The position numbers and the translations under genes were made by a program. 64,000 nucleotides of DNA from Mycobacterium sp. 236(2023) (GTDB taxonomy: Bacteria; Actinomycetota; Actinomycetes; Mycobacteriales; Mycobacteriaceae): assembly GCF_029623955.1 (NCBI RefSeq), contig NZ_JARSBP010000009.1, positions 124,001 to 188,000 of the forward strand, in the 5' to 3' direction. Below the pieces are notes generated by a model, which did not search any database, was not told the DNA's origin, and saw only the letters and a program-made list of their open reading frames with translations. Positions 7,261 to 16,601 of this stretch are shown piece by piece. Positions within the stretch are counted from its first letter, which is position 1; each line of letters starts with the position of its first letter.

Positions 7261-9483
7261 TCACTTGCGGGGCAATCCGAGAATCATCTGAGCGATGATG
7301 TTGAGTTGAATCTCTTTGGTACCGCCGCCGATCAACTCAGCGGGCAGATGAAAGTACGGTTCCAGGATCGCTGGTTCGGAATCTTCGACGAGGGCTGCCG
7401 GCGCCGTCAGTTCCAGGGTCGCCTTGAAGATGCGCCGAAGCATGACGTTCATCGCGACCTTGGCGATACTCGATGCCGGTCCCGCGGCCTGCCCGTCGAG
7501 CAGGCGCATGACCTCACGCACCGCGAGGACCTTGATCGCGTTGGCGTAGGCATCGGCCTCGCCGAGAGCTGCCAGCACCCGGCCACGATCGGGTCGGTCC
7601 TGTTCGGCGAGGCCGCGCAGAATGCTGGCCCGGTCGAAGTTGACGTAGCCGCTGATCGCCACGCGCTCCTGCGCCATGGTGGCGATCGCGAGGTTCCAGC
7701 CGTCCGTGGGACCGCCAAGCAGCATCTCGTCGGGAACGAACACATCCGACAGAAACACCTCGTTGAAGTGCGACTCGCCGGTGGCCTGTCGGATCGGTTG
7801 CAGCTCAATGCCTTCGGAGCGCATGTCAACGATGAAGTAACCGATACCCCGATGTTTGGCCGCGTCGGGATCGGTGCGTGCGAGCAACGCGCCGTAATCC
7901 GCGGTGTGGGCCGACGACGTCCAGATCTTGTGACCGTTGATCCGCCAGCCGCCGTCGACCTTGGTGGCCCGGGTGGTGAGGGAGGCGAGGTCGGACCCCG
8001 CGCCGGGCTCACTGAACAACTGGCACCAGCCGAGGTCCCCGCGTTGCGTGGCGGGGATGAACTTCTGCTGGAGGTGCTCTGGCGCCGAGCTGATGAGTGA
8101 CGGCAGGATCCATTCGGAGATACCCAGGGATGGTCTGACCAGGTCGGGTCGCCGCGCGAACTCGTCGTCGATGATCAGCTGCTGCAGCTGAGTGGCTTCC
8201 ACACCCCACGGTCGGGGCCAGTGCGGGGCGATCAGGCCGGCGTCGGCGATCAGCGTGCGCTGTGGCCCGGTGGCGAGGTTCGGGTAGTCGCCCTGGCGGC
8301 CGGGCCGGTCGTTGCGCAGGGTGAGCGCCTCGTCGAGCACCGCCGCGACCTCGAGCCGGAAGTCGGCGTCGAGATCACCGAGTTTGACCGATACGTCGCG
8401 GGTTTCGGTGCGCGTCAGGTCACCGAGCGCTTCTGCGAACCGCCCGGCGGGTCCGATCGATGCGGCAAGACTCGTCGCTTTGCGCCAGTAGAGGTGCAGG
8501 TCGTGCTCCCACGTGTAACCGATCGCACCGAACATCGTCAGGGTGTCCAGGACGAGGTCGGGCGCAGGAGCGATCGCCATCAGTGCCGCGCTCGACGCCG
8601 CGATCCGGTGCTGCGCAGAGCCTTCCGACAGCGACCGCACCGCGTCCCACGCGGACGAGACCGCCAACTCACTGTTGACCAGAAGCATTGCCGCCTGGTG
8701 CTGCAGCGCCTGGAACGTACCGATCGGTTTGCCGAACTGTTCGCGCGTGCGCAGGTGCTCGGTCACCGCCTGCACACACCATCGGATGGCTCCTGCTGCG
8801 GCACTGGCGGTCAGCGCTAGCACCACGCTCTGCGCGCGGACGTCGTCGATGCCCTCCAGCACGAACTCTTCCGTGCACGCGTAGTCGTAGAGGGTGACGA
8901 CGCCGATATCCACGGTCTTGTCGGTTCCGTTGCGCGCTGCGACCTCGACGCCGGCCTGCGATGTGTCGAACACCAGCCATCGCGTGTCATCACCGAAATC
9001 CACGGCGGCGACGATCAGCTGCGCCGAGCACGCTCCCGGTGTCGCGCGGGACTCCCCGCTGACGGACCAGCCCTGGTCGGTGGACACAGCCCGAAAGTCG
9101 TTGTCATCACCGAGGATCACGGTCGATGCCACGCCCGCGGACATGCATTGCAACAGATTCCGGCGCGCTGGGGATTCGGCGGCCAGAAGTACGATCGCGC
9201 TCGCCGTCACGGTTTGCAGTACCGGTCCGGGCAACAGCGCCAGCGCGGCGGCCTCCAGGATGCACGCCGTGTCGACGAGCGTGCCACCCTGGCCGTCGAC
9301 ATCTTCGGGAAGGTGCACGGCATGAAAGCCGTTGGCGACGAACTCGTCCCACCATTTCGGCAGGTCTCCGGCGGCCAGCGCGTCGAACGACTCGCGAGTC
9401 TGGCCGATCGGCGCGTGCCTCGCCGCGAACTGGGCGACAGCATCGGCCAGCTGGAGTTGCTCGGGCATCAGGCCGATCGTCAT
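7261..9483 (-). CDS. Double-length acyl-CoA dehydrogenase (fused two-domain FadE)
   Basis: A 740-residue protein with two acyl-CoA dehydrogenase modules in tandem. The first half ends with the dimer-helix motif TREQFGKPIGTFQALQHQ (about 240-260); the second half carries the flavin signature LFSEPGAGSDLA (about 495) and ends in GGTKEIQLNIIAQMILGLP, the usual FAD-contacting terminus. Each half lacks parts the other has, as in mycobacterial fused FadE proteins such as FadE34, where the two modules give one active site. It should introduce the alpha-beta double bond into a CoA thioester. It overlaps the epimerase gene (ATGA) and is 12 bases from the thiolase gene. Confidence 0.9.
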   Translation of the reverse strand: MTIGLMPEQLQLADAVAQFAARHAPIGQTRESFDALAAGDLPKWWDEFVANGFHAVHLPEDVDGQGGTLVDTACILEAAALALLPGPVLQTVTASAIVLLAAESPARRNLLQCMSAGVASTVILGDDNDFRAVSTDQGWSVSGESRATPGACSAQLIVAAVDFGDDTRWLVFDTSQAGVEVAARNGTDKTVDIGVVTLYDYACTEEFVLEGIDDVRAQSVVLALTASAAAGAIRWCVQAVTEHLRTREQFGKPIGTFQALQHQAAMLLVNSELAVSSAWDAVRSLSEGSAQHRIAASSAALMAIAPAPDLVLDTLTMFGAIGYTWEHDLHLYWRKATSLAASIGPAGRFAEALGDLTRTETRDVSVKLGDLDADFRLEVAAVLDEALTLRNDRPGRQGDYPNLATGPQRTLIADAGLIAPHWPRPWGVEATQLQQLIIDDEFARRPDLVRPSLGISEWILPSLISSAPEHLQQKFIPATQRGDLGWCQLFSEPGAGSDLASLTTRATKVDGGWRINGHKIWTSSAHTADYGALLARTDPDAAKHRGIGYFIVDMRSEGIELQPIRQATGESHFNEVFLSDVFVPDEMLLGGPTDGWNLAIATMAQERVAISGYVNFDRASILRGLAEQDRPDRGRVLAALGEADAYANAIKVLAVREVMRLLDGQAAGPASSIAKVAMNVMLRRIFKATLELTAPAALVEDSEPAILEPYFHLPAELIGGGTKEIQLNIIAQMILGLPRK

Positions 9484-10493
9484 CGTGCTCCCTCGACAGC
9501 GGGGCGACGCCGGCCCCTGAAGAAGTGCGCGGCGGCCACGATCGCCTCGGACGTCGGTTGTGGCTCCCAGCCGAGCTCGCGCTGCGCCTTCGAATGATCC
9601 AGTGGTGTCATGATGTGCATCAGACGGATGTTCAGCGGTGTGAGCATGGTGTCCTTATTGCGGAGTTGTGCGATCGCTGCGCTGACATGGCCGGCCGCAG
9701 ACATCGCCCGGATCGGGATGCCGAACCGCGGCGGCGCGACATCGACCGCCGCACAGCCGATTTCGTGGACCTCGCGGGTACTCATGAACCGTTCGGAGAC
9801 GATGTACCGTTCGCCGACCCTGCCGCGCTCACCGGCGAGAATCATGGCGCGCGCAGCGTCCTCGATACCGACCACCTCGGCGTCGTAACCGTCGATGTAG
9901 AACGGCAGCTTGCCCCGGACGGCGGATGCGAGCATTCCACCGTGCGGTGTGGGCAGGAAATCGCCGGGGCCGTAGGTGTTGGCGACGCACATGGCAACCC
10001 CGGGCAACGCCTTCTCGGAGCAGTAACGCAGCACCATCTCTTCGGCAGCCACTCGCGACCTGATGTATTCACCGCCGGCGTCGAGCCAGTTGTGGGTCGT
10101 GGCCTCGTCGGCCAACCCGCCGTCGACCACGCCGATCGTTCCGATCGAACTCGTGAAGACGAAGCGGAACAGGTCGGCGTCGGCGGCGACATCGAGGACG
10201 TTGCGGAGCCCGTCGACGTTGGTCCGCCACATCGGTCCGGGATCGCGCAGCCAGGGGCGCGCGTCGACGACGCAGTAATAGACGACGTCGCACCCGGCCA
10301 TCGCATCGCGCAAGGCCTGGGTGTCGAAGATGTCGCCGTAGCGGATATCCACTGGCAGACCGTCGATCCCCAGCGTCGAACTCGTGGTGCGGATGAGCAC
10401 CCGCACGTCGGCGTGCCCGCGGGCGATCAGCTGCTTGGTCACGTGGGAGCCCAGGAAGCCACTGGCGCCGATCACCAGCTTCGTTCCCGCCAT
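9480..10493 (-). CDS. NAD-dependent epimerase/dehydratase (3-beta-HSD-like)
   Basis: A 337-residue extended SDR. The Rossmann motif GASGFLGSHVTKQL is at the N-terminus, VVYYCVVDARPW marks the fourth strand, and FTSSIGTIG followed later by NWLDAGGEYIRSRVAAEEMV gives the Ser and a position where YxxxK is altered (YIRSRVAAE), so the catalytic Tyr-Lys pair is not textbook. ATG 10493 was picked over longer starts because GGAGG stands nine bases ahead. It is the first gene of the operon with the acyl-CoA dehydrogenase, thiolase and DUF35 genes, and is divergent from a TetR gene across a strong operator. Confidence 0.82.
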   Translation of the reverse strand: MAGTKLVIGASGFLGSHVTKQLIARGHADVRVLIRTTSSTLGIDGLPVDIRYGDIFDTQALRDAMAGCDVVYYCVVDARPWLRDPGPMWRTNVDGLRNVLDVAADADLFRFVFTSSIGTIGVVDGGLADEATTHNWLDAGGEYIRSRVAAEEMVLRYCSEKALPGVAMCVANTYGPGDFLPTPHGGMLASAVRGKLPFYIDGYDAEVVGIEDAARAMILAGERGRVGERYIVSERFMSTREVHEIGCAAVDVAPPRFGIPIRAMSAAGHVSAAIAQLRNKDTMLTPLNIRLMHIMTPLDHSKAQRELGWEPQPTSEAIVAAAHFFRGRRRPAVEGAR

Positions 10494-10515
10494 CGACACA
10501 GACCTCCGCAGACCG

Positions 10516-10542
10516 CAAGACGAGACGCAACGTCTCGTCTTG
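10516..10542. promoter_or_regulatory. Perfect 12-bp inverted repeat, probable TetR operator
   Basis: CAAGACGAGACG and its exact complement CGTCTCGTCTTG are separated by CAA. The repeat lies 23 bases upstream of the epimerase operon start and 16 bases upstream of the TetR start, the usual place for an operator repressing both directions. Confidence 0.8.
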
Positions 10543-10558
10543 TGGCACACTACGGGCG

Positions 10559-11170
10559 ATGCCCCAGCGTGTAAAGCCGGACGGGAAGCCCCCGACGGCC
10601 CCAGAGGTCGCTGCGCCCCGACGGCGCAGCGAGAGGTCACGCATGGCGATCGTCGGTGCCACTCGGAAGCTGTTGATGGAGCGCGGGTTCGACAAGCTCA
10701 CCATCGAGGCCGTGGCTGCCCGCGCCGGAGTCGGCAAGCAGACGATCTACCGATGGTGGCCCACCCGGCATGCGCTGGTCGCCGACGTCATCCTCGAAGA
10801 CGCCGACCGGATCCTGCGCCCTATCACGCCGACCGACGATGTCGCCGCTGACGTGTGCGCATGGTCGATGACCCTCGCCACCGCCCTGACGACGGCGCGC
10901 GGCAACGCAATGCTGCGCATCCTCACCACCGCCGGAATGGAACATCCCGACACCGCGGAGCGGCTCCACAGCGGCTTCAGCATGCCGTTGCACGACACGG
11001 TGCGAAATCGGTTGGCATCGGCGGGATTCAACGAGCAGGCGGTTCAAGACGCCGCTGATGCGATCGTCGGCGGCATCGTCTACGCCATTCTGAGCGAGGG
11101 CCGTACCTTCGCCCCGCACCGCGCCGAATCCATCACCCGCACCGTCCTCGCCGGGCTCTCTCGGCCATGA
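10559..11170 (+). CDS. TetR/AcrR-family transcriptional regulator
   Basis: A 203-residue regulator. The DNA-binding domain lies at about residues 25-75: AIVGATRKLLMERGFDKLTI, then AVAARAGVGKQTIYRWWPTR, followed by a helical ligand domain of normal length. It is divergent from the epimerase / acyl-CoA dehydrogenase / thiolase / DUF35 operon with a perfect dyad between them, so it most likely represses that operon and itself until a CoA thioester or related intermediate binds; the ligand is inferred only from the target genes. Confidence 0.88.
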   Translation: MPQRVKPDGKPPTAPEVAAPRRRSERSRMAIVGATRKLLMERGFDKLTIEAVAARAGVGKQTIYRWWPTRHALVADVILEDADRILRPITPTDDVAADVCAWSMTLATALTTARGNAMLRILTTAGMEHPDTAERLHSGFSMPLHDTVRNRLASAGFNEQAVQDAADAIVGGIVYAILSEGRTFAPHRAESITRTVLAGLSRP

Positions 11171-11207
11171 TCTAGCGGTCTCCCCCGCGACCGAGTTGGA
11201 TGGGGTG

Positions 11208-11648
11208 ATGACCGAGGCCAGCCGCACTCGCGACGTCGCAGCGAGGCCTGCCGCAGTGTGGGCAGTCCTCGCCGACTTCGGGTCTCTCAGCACGTGGGCG
11301 GACGGTGTCGATCATTCCTGCCTGCTCAACGATCGCGCGGCCGAGGTCGGACTGACCCGACGGGTGCAGTCGGGCCGCGACACCTTCGTCGAGACGATCA
11401 CCGCATTCGACCCGCCCCAACTGCTCACCTACGACATTCACGGGGTGCCCAGGGGCTTTTCGGCCTCGAACCGCTGGAATCTGCACGCCCGGGGTGATCG
11501 CGCCACTACCGTGACCCTGACCAGCACCGTCACGATGAACTCACGTCTCCTGCGCCCGATCGGCGAACGCGTCTTCGCACAGCTGATGACGCGCCGCTCG
11601 GAAGCACTGCTGAGCTCACTGGCATTCACACTCGGAGGCAGGTCATGA
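11208..11648 (+). CDS. SRPBCC (START-like) polyketide cyclase/ligand-binding protein
   Basis: A 146-residue START/SRPBCC-fold protein: opening strand TRDVAARPAAVWAVLADFGS, a central TRRVQSGRDTFVETITAFD, and the long C-terminal helix RPIGERVFAQLMTRRSEALLSSLA. Such proteins bind hydrophobic ligands or act as cyclases and dehydratases; no catalytic residue can be singled out. ATG 11208 follows GGATGGGG; a TTG four codons upstream is possible. Its stop overlaps the sulfatase start (ATGA), so the two are coupled. Confidence 0.82.
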   Translation: MTEASRTRDVAARPAAVWAVLADFGSLSTWADGVDHSCLLNDRAAEVGLTRRVQSGRDTFVETITAFDPPQLLTYDIHGVPRGFSASNRWNLHARGDRATTVTLTSTVTMNSRLLRPIGERVFAQLMTRRSEALLSSLAFTLGGRS

Positions 11649-13432
11649 CACCGCAGCGGCCCGACATCGTCATCGTCATGACCGACGAGGAACGCGCCAC
11701 GCCTCCGTACGAGTCGACAGCGGTCCAGACGTGGCGTGACGAAACACTGAGCGGCAGAAGATGGTTCGACGAGAACGGGGTCAGCTTCGAGCGTCATTAC
11801 ACCGGCTCGCTGGCCTGCGTGCCCAGCCGTCCGACGATCTTCACCGGCCAGTACCCCGACCTGCACGGCGTCACGCAGACCGACGGCATCGGCAAGTCCT
11901 ACGACGACTCCCGGCTGCGGTGGCTTCGCCGCGGCGAGGTACCGACCCTCGGCAACTGGTTCCGCGCAGCCGGCTACGACACCCATTACGACGGCAAATG
12001 GCACATCTCGCACGCCGACCTCGTCGACCCCCGCACCGGGCAATCTCTGGACACCAACGACAACGACGGCGTCGTGGATCCCGCGGCGGTCCGTCGCTAC
12101 CTCGACGCGAATCCGCTCGACCCGTACGGGTTCTCGGGCTGGGTGGGCCCGGAACCTCACGGCGCGAAGCTGTCCAATGCAGGTATCCGGCGTGACCCGC
12201 TGATCGCCGACCGCGTCGTGGAGTGGCTCCGGAACCGCTATGCCGCCCGCCGAGCGGGCGATGAAGATGCGCTGCGTCCCTTCCTTCTGGTGGCCAGCTT
12301 CGTCAACCCGCACGACATCGTCCTGTTCCCGGCCTGGGCGCGCCGAAATCCGTTGCGACCCTCTCCACTTGACCCCCCGCCGGTGCCCGCTGCACCCACC
12401 GCGGACGAGGACCTCTCGACGAAGCCGGCCGCGCAGATCGCTTTCCGCGAGGCCTACTACTCCGGCTACGGCCCTGCCGCGTCGATAGAACGCACGTACC
12501 GGCATGACGCCCAGAAGTACCGGGACCTCTACTACCGTCTCCACGCCGAGGTCGACACCCCGATCGACCGGGTGCGTCGGGCGGTCGCCGACGAGACGTT
12601 CGACACCGTCCTGGTCCGGACGGCCGACCACGGGGATCTGCTCGGCGCGCACGGCGGCTTGCACCAGAAATGGTTCAACCTCTACGACGAGGCGACCCGG
12701 GTGCCGTTCGTCGTCGTCCGGGTGGGCCGCAACGCGACCACGCCGCGGACCGTCTCGGCGCCGACGTCGCACGTCGACATCGTGCCGACGCTGTTGTCGG
12801 CGGCAGGCGTCGATGTCGACGCGGTCACTGCGGTGCTCTCGAAGTCGTTCTCCGAGGTGCATCCGCTTCCCGGTCGCGATCTCATGCCGGTCGTCGGCGG
12901 CGCACCTGCCGACGACGACCGCCCGGTCTACCTGATGACGCGCGACACCGTTCTCGAAGGCGATACGGGTGCCTCAGGTGTCGCGCGCATGCTCAAGTTG
13001 ACGAGCAGAGTTCCTGCGCCACTGAGGATCCGCATCCCGGCGCACACGGCCTCGAACTTCGAAGGGCTGGTGCTGCGCGTCGACGACAGCGCCGCACCCG
13101 GCGGTGCCGGACACCTGTGGAAACTCGTGCGCTCGTTCGACGACCCGGGCACGTGGACCGAACCGGGAGTGCGCCACCTGGCCGCCGACGGCGGCATGGG
13201 CGGCCCCGCGTACCGAAGGGACCCGATCGACGACCAGTGGGAGCTCTACGACCTCACCGATGACCCGATCGAGCAGCAGAATCGGTGGGCCGACCCCGAA
13301 TTGCTGGAGCTGCGTGCACATTTGCGGACACAGCTCAAACATGTTCGGGCCGAATCGATTCCGGAACGGAATACACCGTGGCCCTACGCCGAACGCCGGC
13401 CACCCCGGCGGGCCAGACCTAAACTGAGCTGA
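11645..13432 (+). CDS. Type I sulfatase (formylglycine-dependent)
   Basis: A 595-residue alkaline-phosphatase-superfamily sulfatase. The maturation motif CVPSR at residues 58-62 (C-x-P-S-R) would be converted to formylglycine, and it is followed by PTIFTGQYPDLHG; GKWHIS and TADHGDLLGAHG supply further metal and substrate residues. The N-terminal metal site reads TDEER rather than the commoner DDQR. No signal peptide is visible, so it is probably cytoplasmic. Coupled to an SRPBCC gene in a catabolic region, it may desulfate a sterol-like or aromatic sulfate; the substrate is inference. The convergent amidohydrolase ends one base away. Confidence 0.88.
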   Translation: MTPQRPDIVIVMTDEERATPPYESTAVQTWRDETLSGRRWFDENGVSFERHYTGSLACVPSRPTIFTGQYPDLHGVTQTDGIGKSYDDSRLRWLRRGEVPTLGNWFRAAGYDTHYDGKWHISHADLVDPRTGQSLDTNDNDGVVDPAAVRRYLDANPLDPYGFSGWVGPEPHGAKLSNAGIRRDPLIADRVVEWLRNRYAARRAGDEDALRPFLLVASFVNPHDIVLFPAWARRNPLRPSPLDPPPVPAAPTADEDLSTKPAAQIAFREAYYSGYGPAASIERTYRHDAQKYRDLYYRLHAEVDTPIDRVRRAVADETFDTVLVRTADHGDLLGAHGGLHQKWFNLYDEATRVPFVVVRVGRNATTPRTVSAPTSHVDIVPTLLSAAGVDVDAVTAVLSKSFSEVHPLPGRDLMPVVGGAPADDDRPVYLMTRDTVLEGDTGASGVARMLKLTSRVPAPLRIRIPAHTASNFEGLVLRVDDSAAPGGAGHLWKLVRSFDDPGTWTEPGVRHLAADGGMGGPAYRRDPIDDQWELYDLTDDPIEQQNRWADPELLELRAHLRTQLKHVRAESIPERNTPWPYAERRPPRRARPKLS

Positions 13433-13433
13433 A

Positions 13434-14696
13434 TCAGGCTCTGGCGAACTGCTTTTCGTCGTAGAGGCGGGCCCACTCGGCACGCGGCCGGATCGACACG
13501 TCGACGTCGGCGCCCTTGACGCGCAGAGCGCCCGCCGTGGCCTGCTCCTTAGGCGTGAGTTTGAACGGATCCCAGCCAAAGAACCGACAGGAATTCTCCC
13601 AGGTGATCTTGTTGATATCGGAATCCGAAGCGCCCGCAGCGTTCAGCTCGGCCAGTACCTGCTCGGGTGCGTCCGGCCAGAAACAATCCGAGTGGGGGTA
13701 GTCGCACTCCCACGCGATGATGTCGATGCCGATCTCGTGACGCAGTTTCAGAGACGTCTTGTCGGTCACGTAGCAGGCCAGCGAATGCTCGCGGAACACG
13801 TCGCTGGGCAGCTTGTCGCCGAAGTCGCGGCGGAGCCACTTCTGATTCGTGTAGTGACGATCGCTGCGATCGAGATAGAAAGGAATCCAACCGATTCCGC
13901 CTTCGGAGAAGGCGAATTTCAAGTCGGGGTAGTTGCGCATGGCCGGACCCCACAGCAGGTCCTGCGCGCACATGGCCGAGACCTGGGTGGCCAGAATGAT
14001 CAGATTGTCGATCGGGGCATCCTTGGCCATCGAGATGGCGCCGAACCCGGTGCCGATGTGCAGGCACATCACCACGTTCTCTTCGGAGAGCGTGCGGAAC
14101 ACCGGACCCCAATAGTCCTCGTCGAAGTAGCTCGGCAGACCTTCGAGGTGCGGCAGTTCGGGCATCGTGACGGCACGACACCCCTTCGCGGCGACGCGGC
14201 GGATCTCGCGACACATCGCCTCGGGGTTCCACGTCGGAAGGATCGCGATCGGGATGAAGCGGTCCGGGTAGGACCCGGCCCACTCGTCGATGTGCCAGTC
14301 GTTGTAGGCCGACACCATGACCAGCGTCGACTCTTCCCGGTGCATGTTGAGGTGGCGGGCGGAGAATCCGGTGAACGTCGGGAAGCACATCGAGGCGAGG
14401 ATGCCGTTGCGGTTCATATCGCGGACGCGCTCGTGGACGTCGTAGACGCCCGGGCGCATCTCCGCGAAGCCGGCGGGGTCACGACCCCATTCCTCAGCCG
14501 GCCAGGAGACGACGGCGTTCAGACCGCTCACTCCCTGGGGGCGCCCCTGGTACATCCACTGATCGACGCCCTTGTCGTCGGTCACGACAATCGGCGCCTC
14601 CGGCTTGTACTTCTCCGGCACGTGATTGAGGAACATGTCGGGGGGCTCGACGACGTGGTCGTCGATGCTGACCAGGATCAGGTCGTCCTTATTCAT
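13434..14696 (-). CDS. Amidohydrolase-2 family TIM-barrel metal hydrolase/decarboxylase
   Basis: A 420-residue protein of the amidohydrolase-2 group, which includes ACMSD-type decarboxylases and many uncharacterised mycobacterial proteins. Metal-site features are the early DDHVVEPPDMF (in place of D.H.H), HIGTGFG in the middle, and WECDYPHSD near the end for the final aspartate. The family cleaves C-C or C-N bonds of aromatic or lactone-like acids in catabolic clusters. It stands alone on the minus strand, divergent from an AraC-type regulator 53 bases away, which probably controls it. Confidence 0.85.
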   Translation of the reverse strand: MNKDDLILVSIDDHVVEPPDMFLNHVPEKYKPEAPIVVTDDKGVDQWMYQGRPQGVSGLNAVVSWPAEEWGRDPAGFAEMRPGVYDVHERVRDMNRNGILASMCFPTFTGFSARHLNMHREESTLVMVSAYNDWHIDEWAGSYPDRFIPIAILPTWNPEAMCREIRRVAAKGCRAVTMPELPHLEGLPSYFDEDYWGPVFRTLSEENVVMCLHIGTGFGAISMAKDAPIDNLIILATQVSAMCAQDLLWGPAMRNYPDLKFAFSEGGIGWIPFYLDRSDRHYTNQKWLRRDFGDKLPSDVFREHSLACYVTDKTSLKLRHEIGIDIIAWECDYPHSDCFWPDAPEQVLAELNAAGASDSDINKITWENSCRFFGWDPFKLTPKEQATAGALRVKGADVDVSIRPRAEWARLYDEKQFARA

Positions 14697-14749
14697 TTCT
14701 GCTCCTCGCGTGCGCGGCGTTCATTAGTTCAGTAGTACCGTCTGAAGGC

Positions 14750-15589
14750 GTGACCGTCTCCGCGTCTTCGGACAGACTCTTGTCCGAAGCGGCCAATGTG
14801 GCCAGGCCGGTCATCGAACTGCGCCGCGGCGGCTGCGCGCTCGGCGGCAGCTACCTGTACGAGGGCGACGCGTTGATCACCGGGTGGCACTCGCACGAGG
14901 TCCATCAGATCGAGTACGCGCTGCACGGTGTTGTCGAGGTCGAGACGGGCACCGCGCACTATCTGCTGCCGCCTCAGCAGGCGGCCTGGATCCCCGCCGG
15001 CCTTGAGCACCAGGCGGTGATGAACCCTGACGTCAAAACGGTGGCCGTGATGTTCGACAGCACGCTGATCTCCGACGGCGGGGACCGGGCACGAATTCTG
15101 GCGGTATCGCCGCTGATCCGGGAGATGATGATCTACGCGTTGCGCTGGCCCATCGACCGCGCGCGCGGTGACGAGATTTCGGACAGCTTCTTTCGCACGC
15201 TGGCGGCGCTGGTGTCCGAGGCCCTGGACCATGAGGCGCCGCTGAGCCTGCCGACGTCCGACAACCCGATCGTGGCCGCCGCGATGGATTACACCAAGCA
15301 GCACCTCGACACAGTCACGTCTGAAGACGTCAGTCGGGCCGTCTCGGTGTCCGAGCGCACGCTGCGCCGGCTCTTCGCAGACACCCTCGGGCTTTCCTGG
15401 CGGACTTATCTGCTCCACGCGCGGATGCTTCGTGCGATGGCGCTGCTCGCCGCACCCATGCAGTCGGTCCAGGAAACCGCGACCGCCGTCGGCTTCGACA
15501 GCGTGAGCTCATTCACGCGCGCGTTCGCGCACTTCTGCGGGGAGACTCCGTCGGCCTACCGCAAAAGGGTTGCCGGCAGCGCGGATTGA
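14750..15589 (+). CDS. AraC-family regulator with cupin sensor domain
   Basis: A 279-residue regulator: a cupin at about residues 30-110 (ITGWHSHEVHQIEYALHG and LLPPQQAAWIPAGLEHQ) and a C-terminal pair of helix-turn-helix motifs at about 190-280 (SVSERTLRRLFADTLGLS and ATAVGFDSVSSFTRAFAH). The GTG start is the only sensible one after the divergent gene. Regulators of this build usually activate a neighbouring operon; the amidohydrolase gene across the 53-bp gap is the natural target. Confidence 0.88.
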   Translation: MTVSASSDRLLSEAANVARPVIELRRGGCALGGSYLYEGDALITGWHSHEVHQIEYALHGVVEVETGTAHYLLPPQQAAWIPAGLEHQAVMNPDVKTVAVMFDSTLISDGGDRARILAVSPLIREMMIYALRWPIDRARGDEISDSFFRTLAALVSEALDHEAPLSLPTSDNPIVAAAMDYTKQHLDTVTSEDVSRAVSVSERTLRRLFADTLGLSWRTYLLHARMLRAMALLAAPMQSVQETATAVGFDSVSSFTRAFAHFCGETPSAYRKRVAGSAD

Positions 15590-15592
15590 GCG

Positions 15593-16243
15593 CTAATCGG
15601 CGGCGGGGCGGCGGAACAGTCCTTCGCGCAGCAGGGAGTCGACAGCGCGCTGCCAACGCTCGAGCTGGGCCGGCGAGGTGAGCGGTTCGGCGAGGTGCCG
15701 GTCGAGATGCGCCTTGAGACTGATCGCGCCGAGCGCCAGCACCAAGCCGTTGATCGCCGCCCAGGTGATGTCGATGTCCGGGCGCACTTCGCCTCGGTCG
15801 ATGCGCTGCTGCCACCGCGCGACACCGACGGCGAGCAGGGTGTCGAAGATCCTTGCGCCTACCGCACTGCCGTCGGCGAGTGCGCGTCCGACGTAGGCGG
15901 CCATGTCGGGATACTCGGAGAAGAGGTGGGTGACCCGGCTGCCGATCTCGGCCACCGAATCGACGGGAGGCTCGGGCAGCGGCCGAGACATCGTCGTCAC
16001 GAGCAGGTCGACGACGTAGTCGTCGACAGCCTTGGTCAAGCCCGCTTTTGTGGCGAAGTGGTGCTGAACCAGCCCGAGCGAAACGCCCGCCCCCGCGGCG
16101 ACTCCCCGCATCGTCGTCGCGGCGGCGCCGTGCTCGCCGAAGCTTCGCAGCGCGGCGGCTCGGATTCTCTCGATGTTGCGCGGTTCACCGGCGCGCAGCC
16201 GGCTGGGCTCAGGTACCACAGTGGCCACGGTAGACAACGTCAC
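15593..16243 (-). CDS. TetR-family transcriptional regulator
   Basis: A 216-residue TetR-type repressor. The DNA-binding part (about 22-70) reads RIRAAALRSFGEHGAAATTM then GVAAGAGVSLGLVQHHFATK; the rest is the helical ligand domain. GTG 16243 is the start. The intergenic stretch towards WhiB holds two GATACA-type dyads that fit TetR operators, so it probably represses itself and possibly the WhiB gene. It ends four bases from the AraC gene that runs towards it. Confidence 0.85.
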   Translation of the reverse strand: MTLSTVATVVPEPSRLRAGEPRNIERIRAAALRSFGEHGAAATTMRGVAAGAGVSLGLVQHHFATKAGLTKAVDDYVVDLLVTTMSRPLPEPPVDSVAEIGSRVTHLFSEYPDMAAYVGRALADGSAVGARIFDTLLAVGVARWQQRIDRGEVRPDIDITWAAINGLVLALGAISLKAHLDRHLAEPLTSPAQLERWQRAVDSLLREGLFRRPAAD

Positions 16244-16261
16244 TCCCAGGCACGTTCGACA

Positions 16262-16297
16262 ATACAGTTGTATCGCCTTTACGATACAAGCGTATCG
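16262..16297. promoter_or_regulatory. Tandem GATAC-type dyads between TetR and WhiB genes
   Basis: Two related inverted repeats, ATACAGTTGTAT (16262-16273) and CGATACAAGCGTATCG (16282-16297), lie between the divergent TetR and WhiB starts. Their shared GATAC core and spacing of about two helical turns suit binding of two TetR dimers. Confidence 0.6.
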
Positions 16298-16323
16298 CCG
16301 AGTACGGAAGGGAACGGGGGTCT

Positions 16324-16596
16324 ATGTATCCGCTATCGATCGACGAGGAAATGTGGACCGCGCCGTGTACGCGTGATCCCGACCGCTGGACCAACACTGC
16401 CGATGACGGCGCCAAAGCCCTGTGCCGCGCCTGCCCCCGCCGTTGGCAGTGCGCACGGGAAGCGTGCGTGACCCCGGGCGCCGTCGGTTTGTGGGCAGGC
16501 ATCGTGCTCCCCGAAGGGGGTCGCAACAGGCAGTTCGCGCTCAAACAGCTGCGATCATTGGCCGAGCGCAACGGATTCTCTGTCAACAAGCGGTGA
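16324..16596 (+). CDS. WhiB-family iron-sulfur transcriptional regulator
   Basis: A 90-residue WhiB-like protein. Four cysteines expected to hold the [4Fe-4S] cluster are at C15, C34, C37 and C43 (C-x18-C-x2-C-x5-C), followed by the GLWAGI turn that replaces the G(V/I)WGG motif and a basic tail. WhiB proteins are actinobacterial redox or nitric-oxide sensing partners of the principal sigma factor. The start follows GGAAGGGAACGGGGG. Which WhiB subfamily this is could not be settled by eye. Confidence 0.88.
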   Translation: MYPLSIDEEMWTAPCTRDPDRWTNTADDGAKALCRACPRRWQCAREACVTPGAVGLWAGIVLPEGGRNRQFALKQLRSLAERNGFSVNKR

Positions 16597-16601
16597 TCCG
16601 A

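Noticed and set aside
6115..8100. 661-codon open frame on the plus strand
   Set aside because: It lies opposite the thiolase and acyl-CoA dehydrogenase genes; its translation is Arg/His/Asp-rich antisense sequence with no family features, an effect of high GC.
13692..14735. 347-codon plus-strand frame opposite the amidohydrolase
   Set aside because: Composition is typical antisense of a high-GC gene and the minus-strand product is a clear family member.
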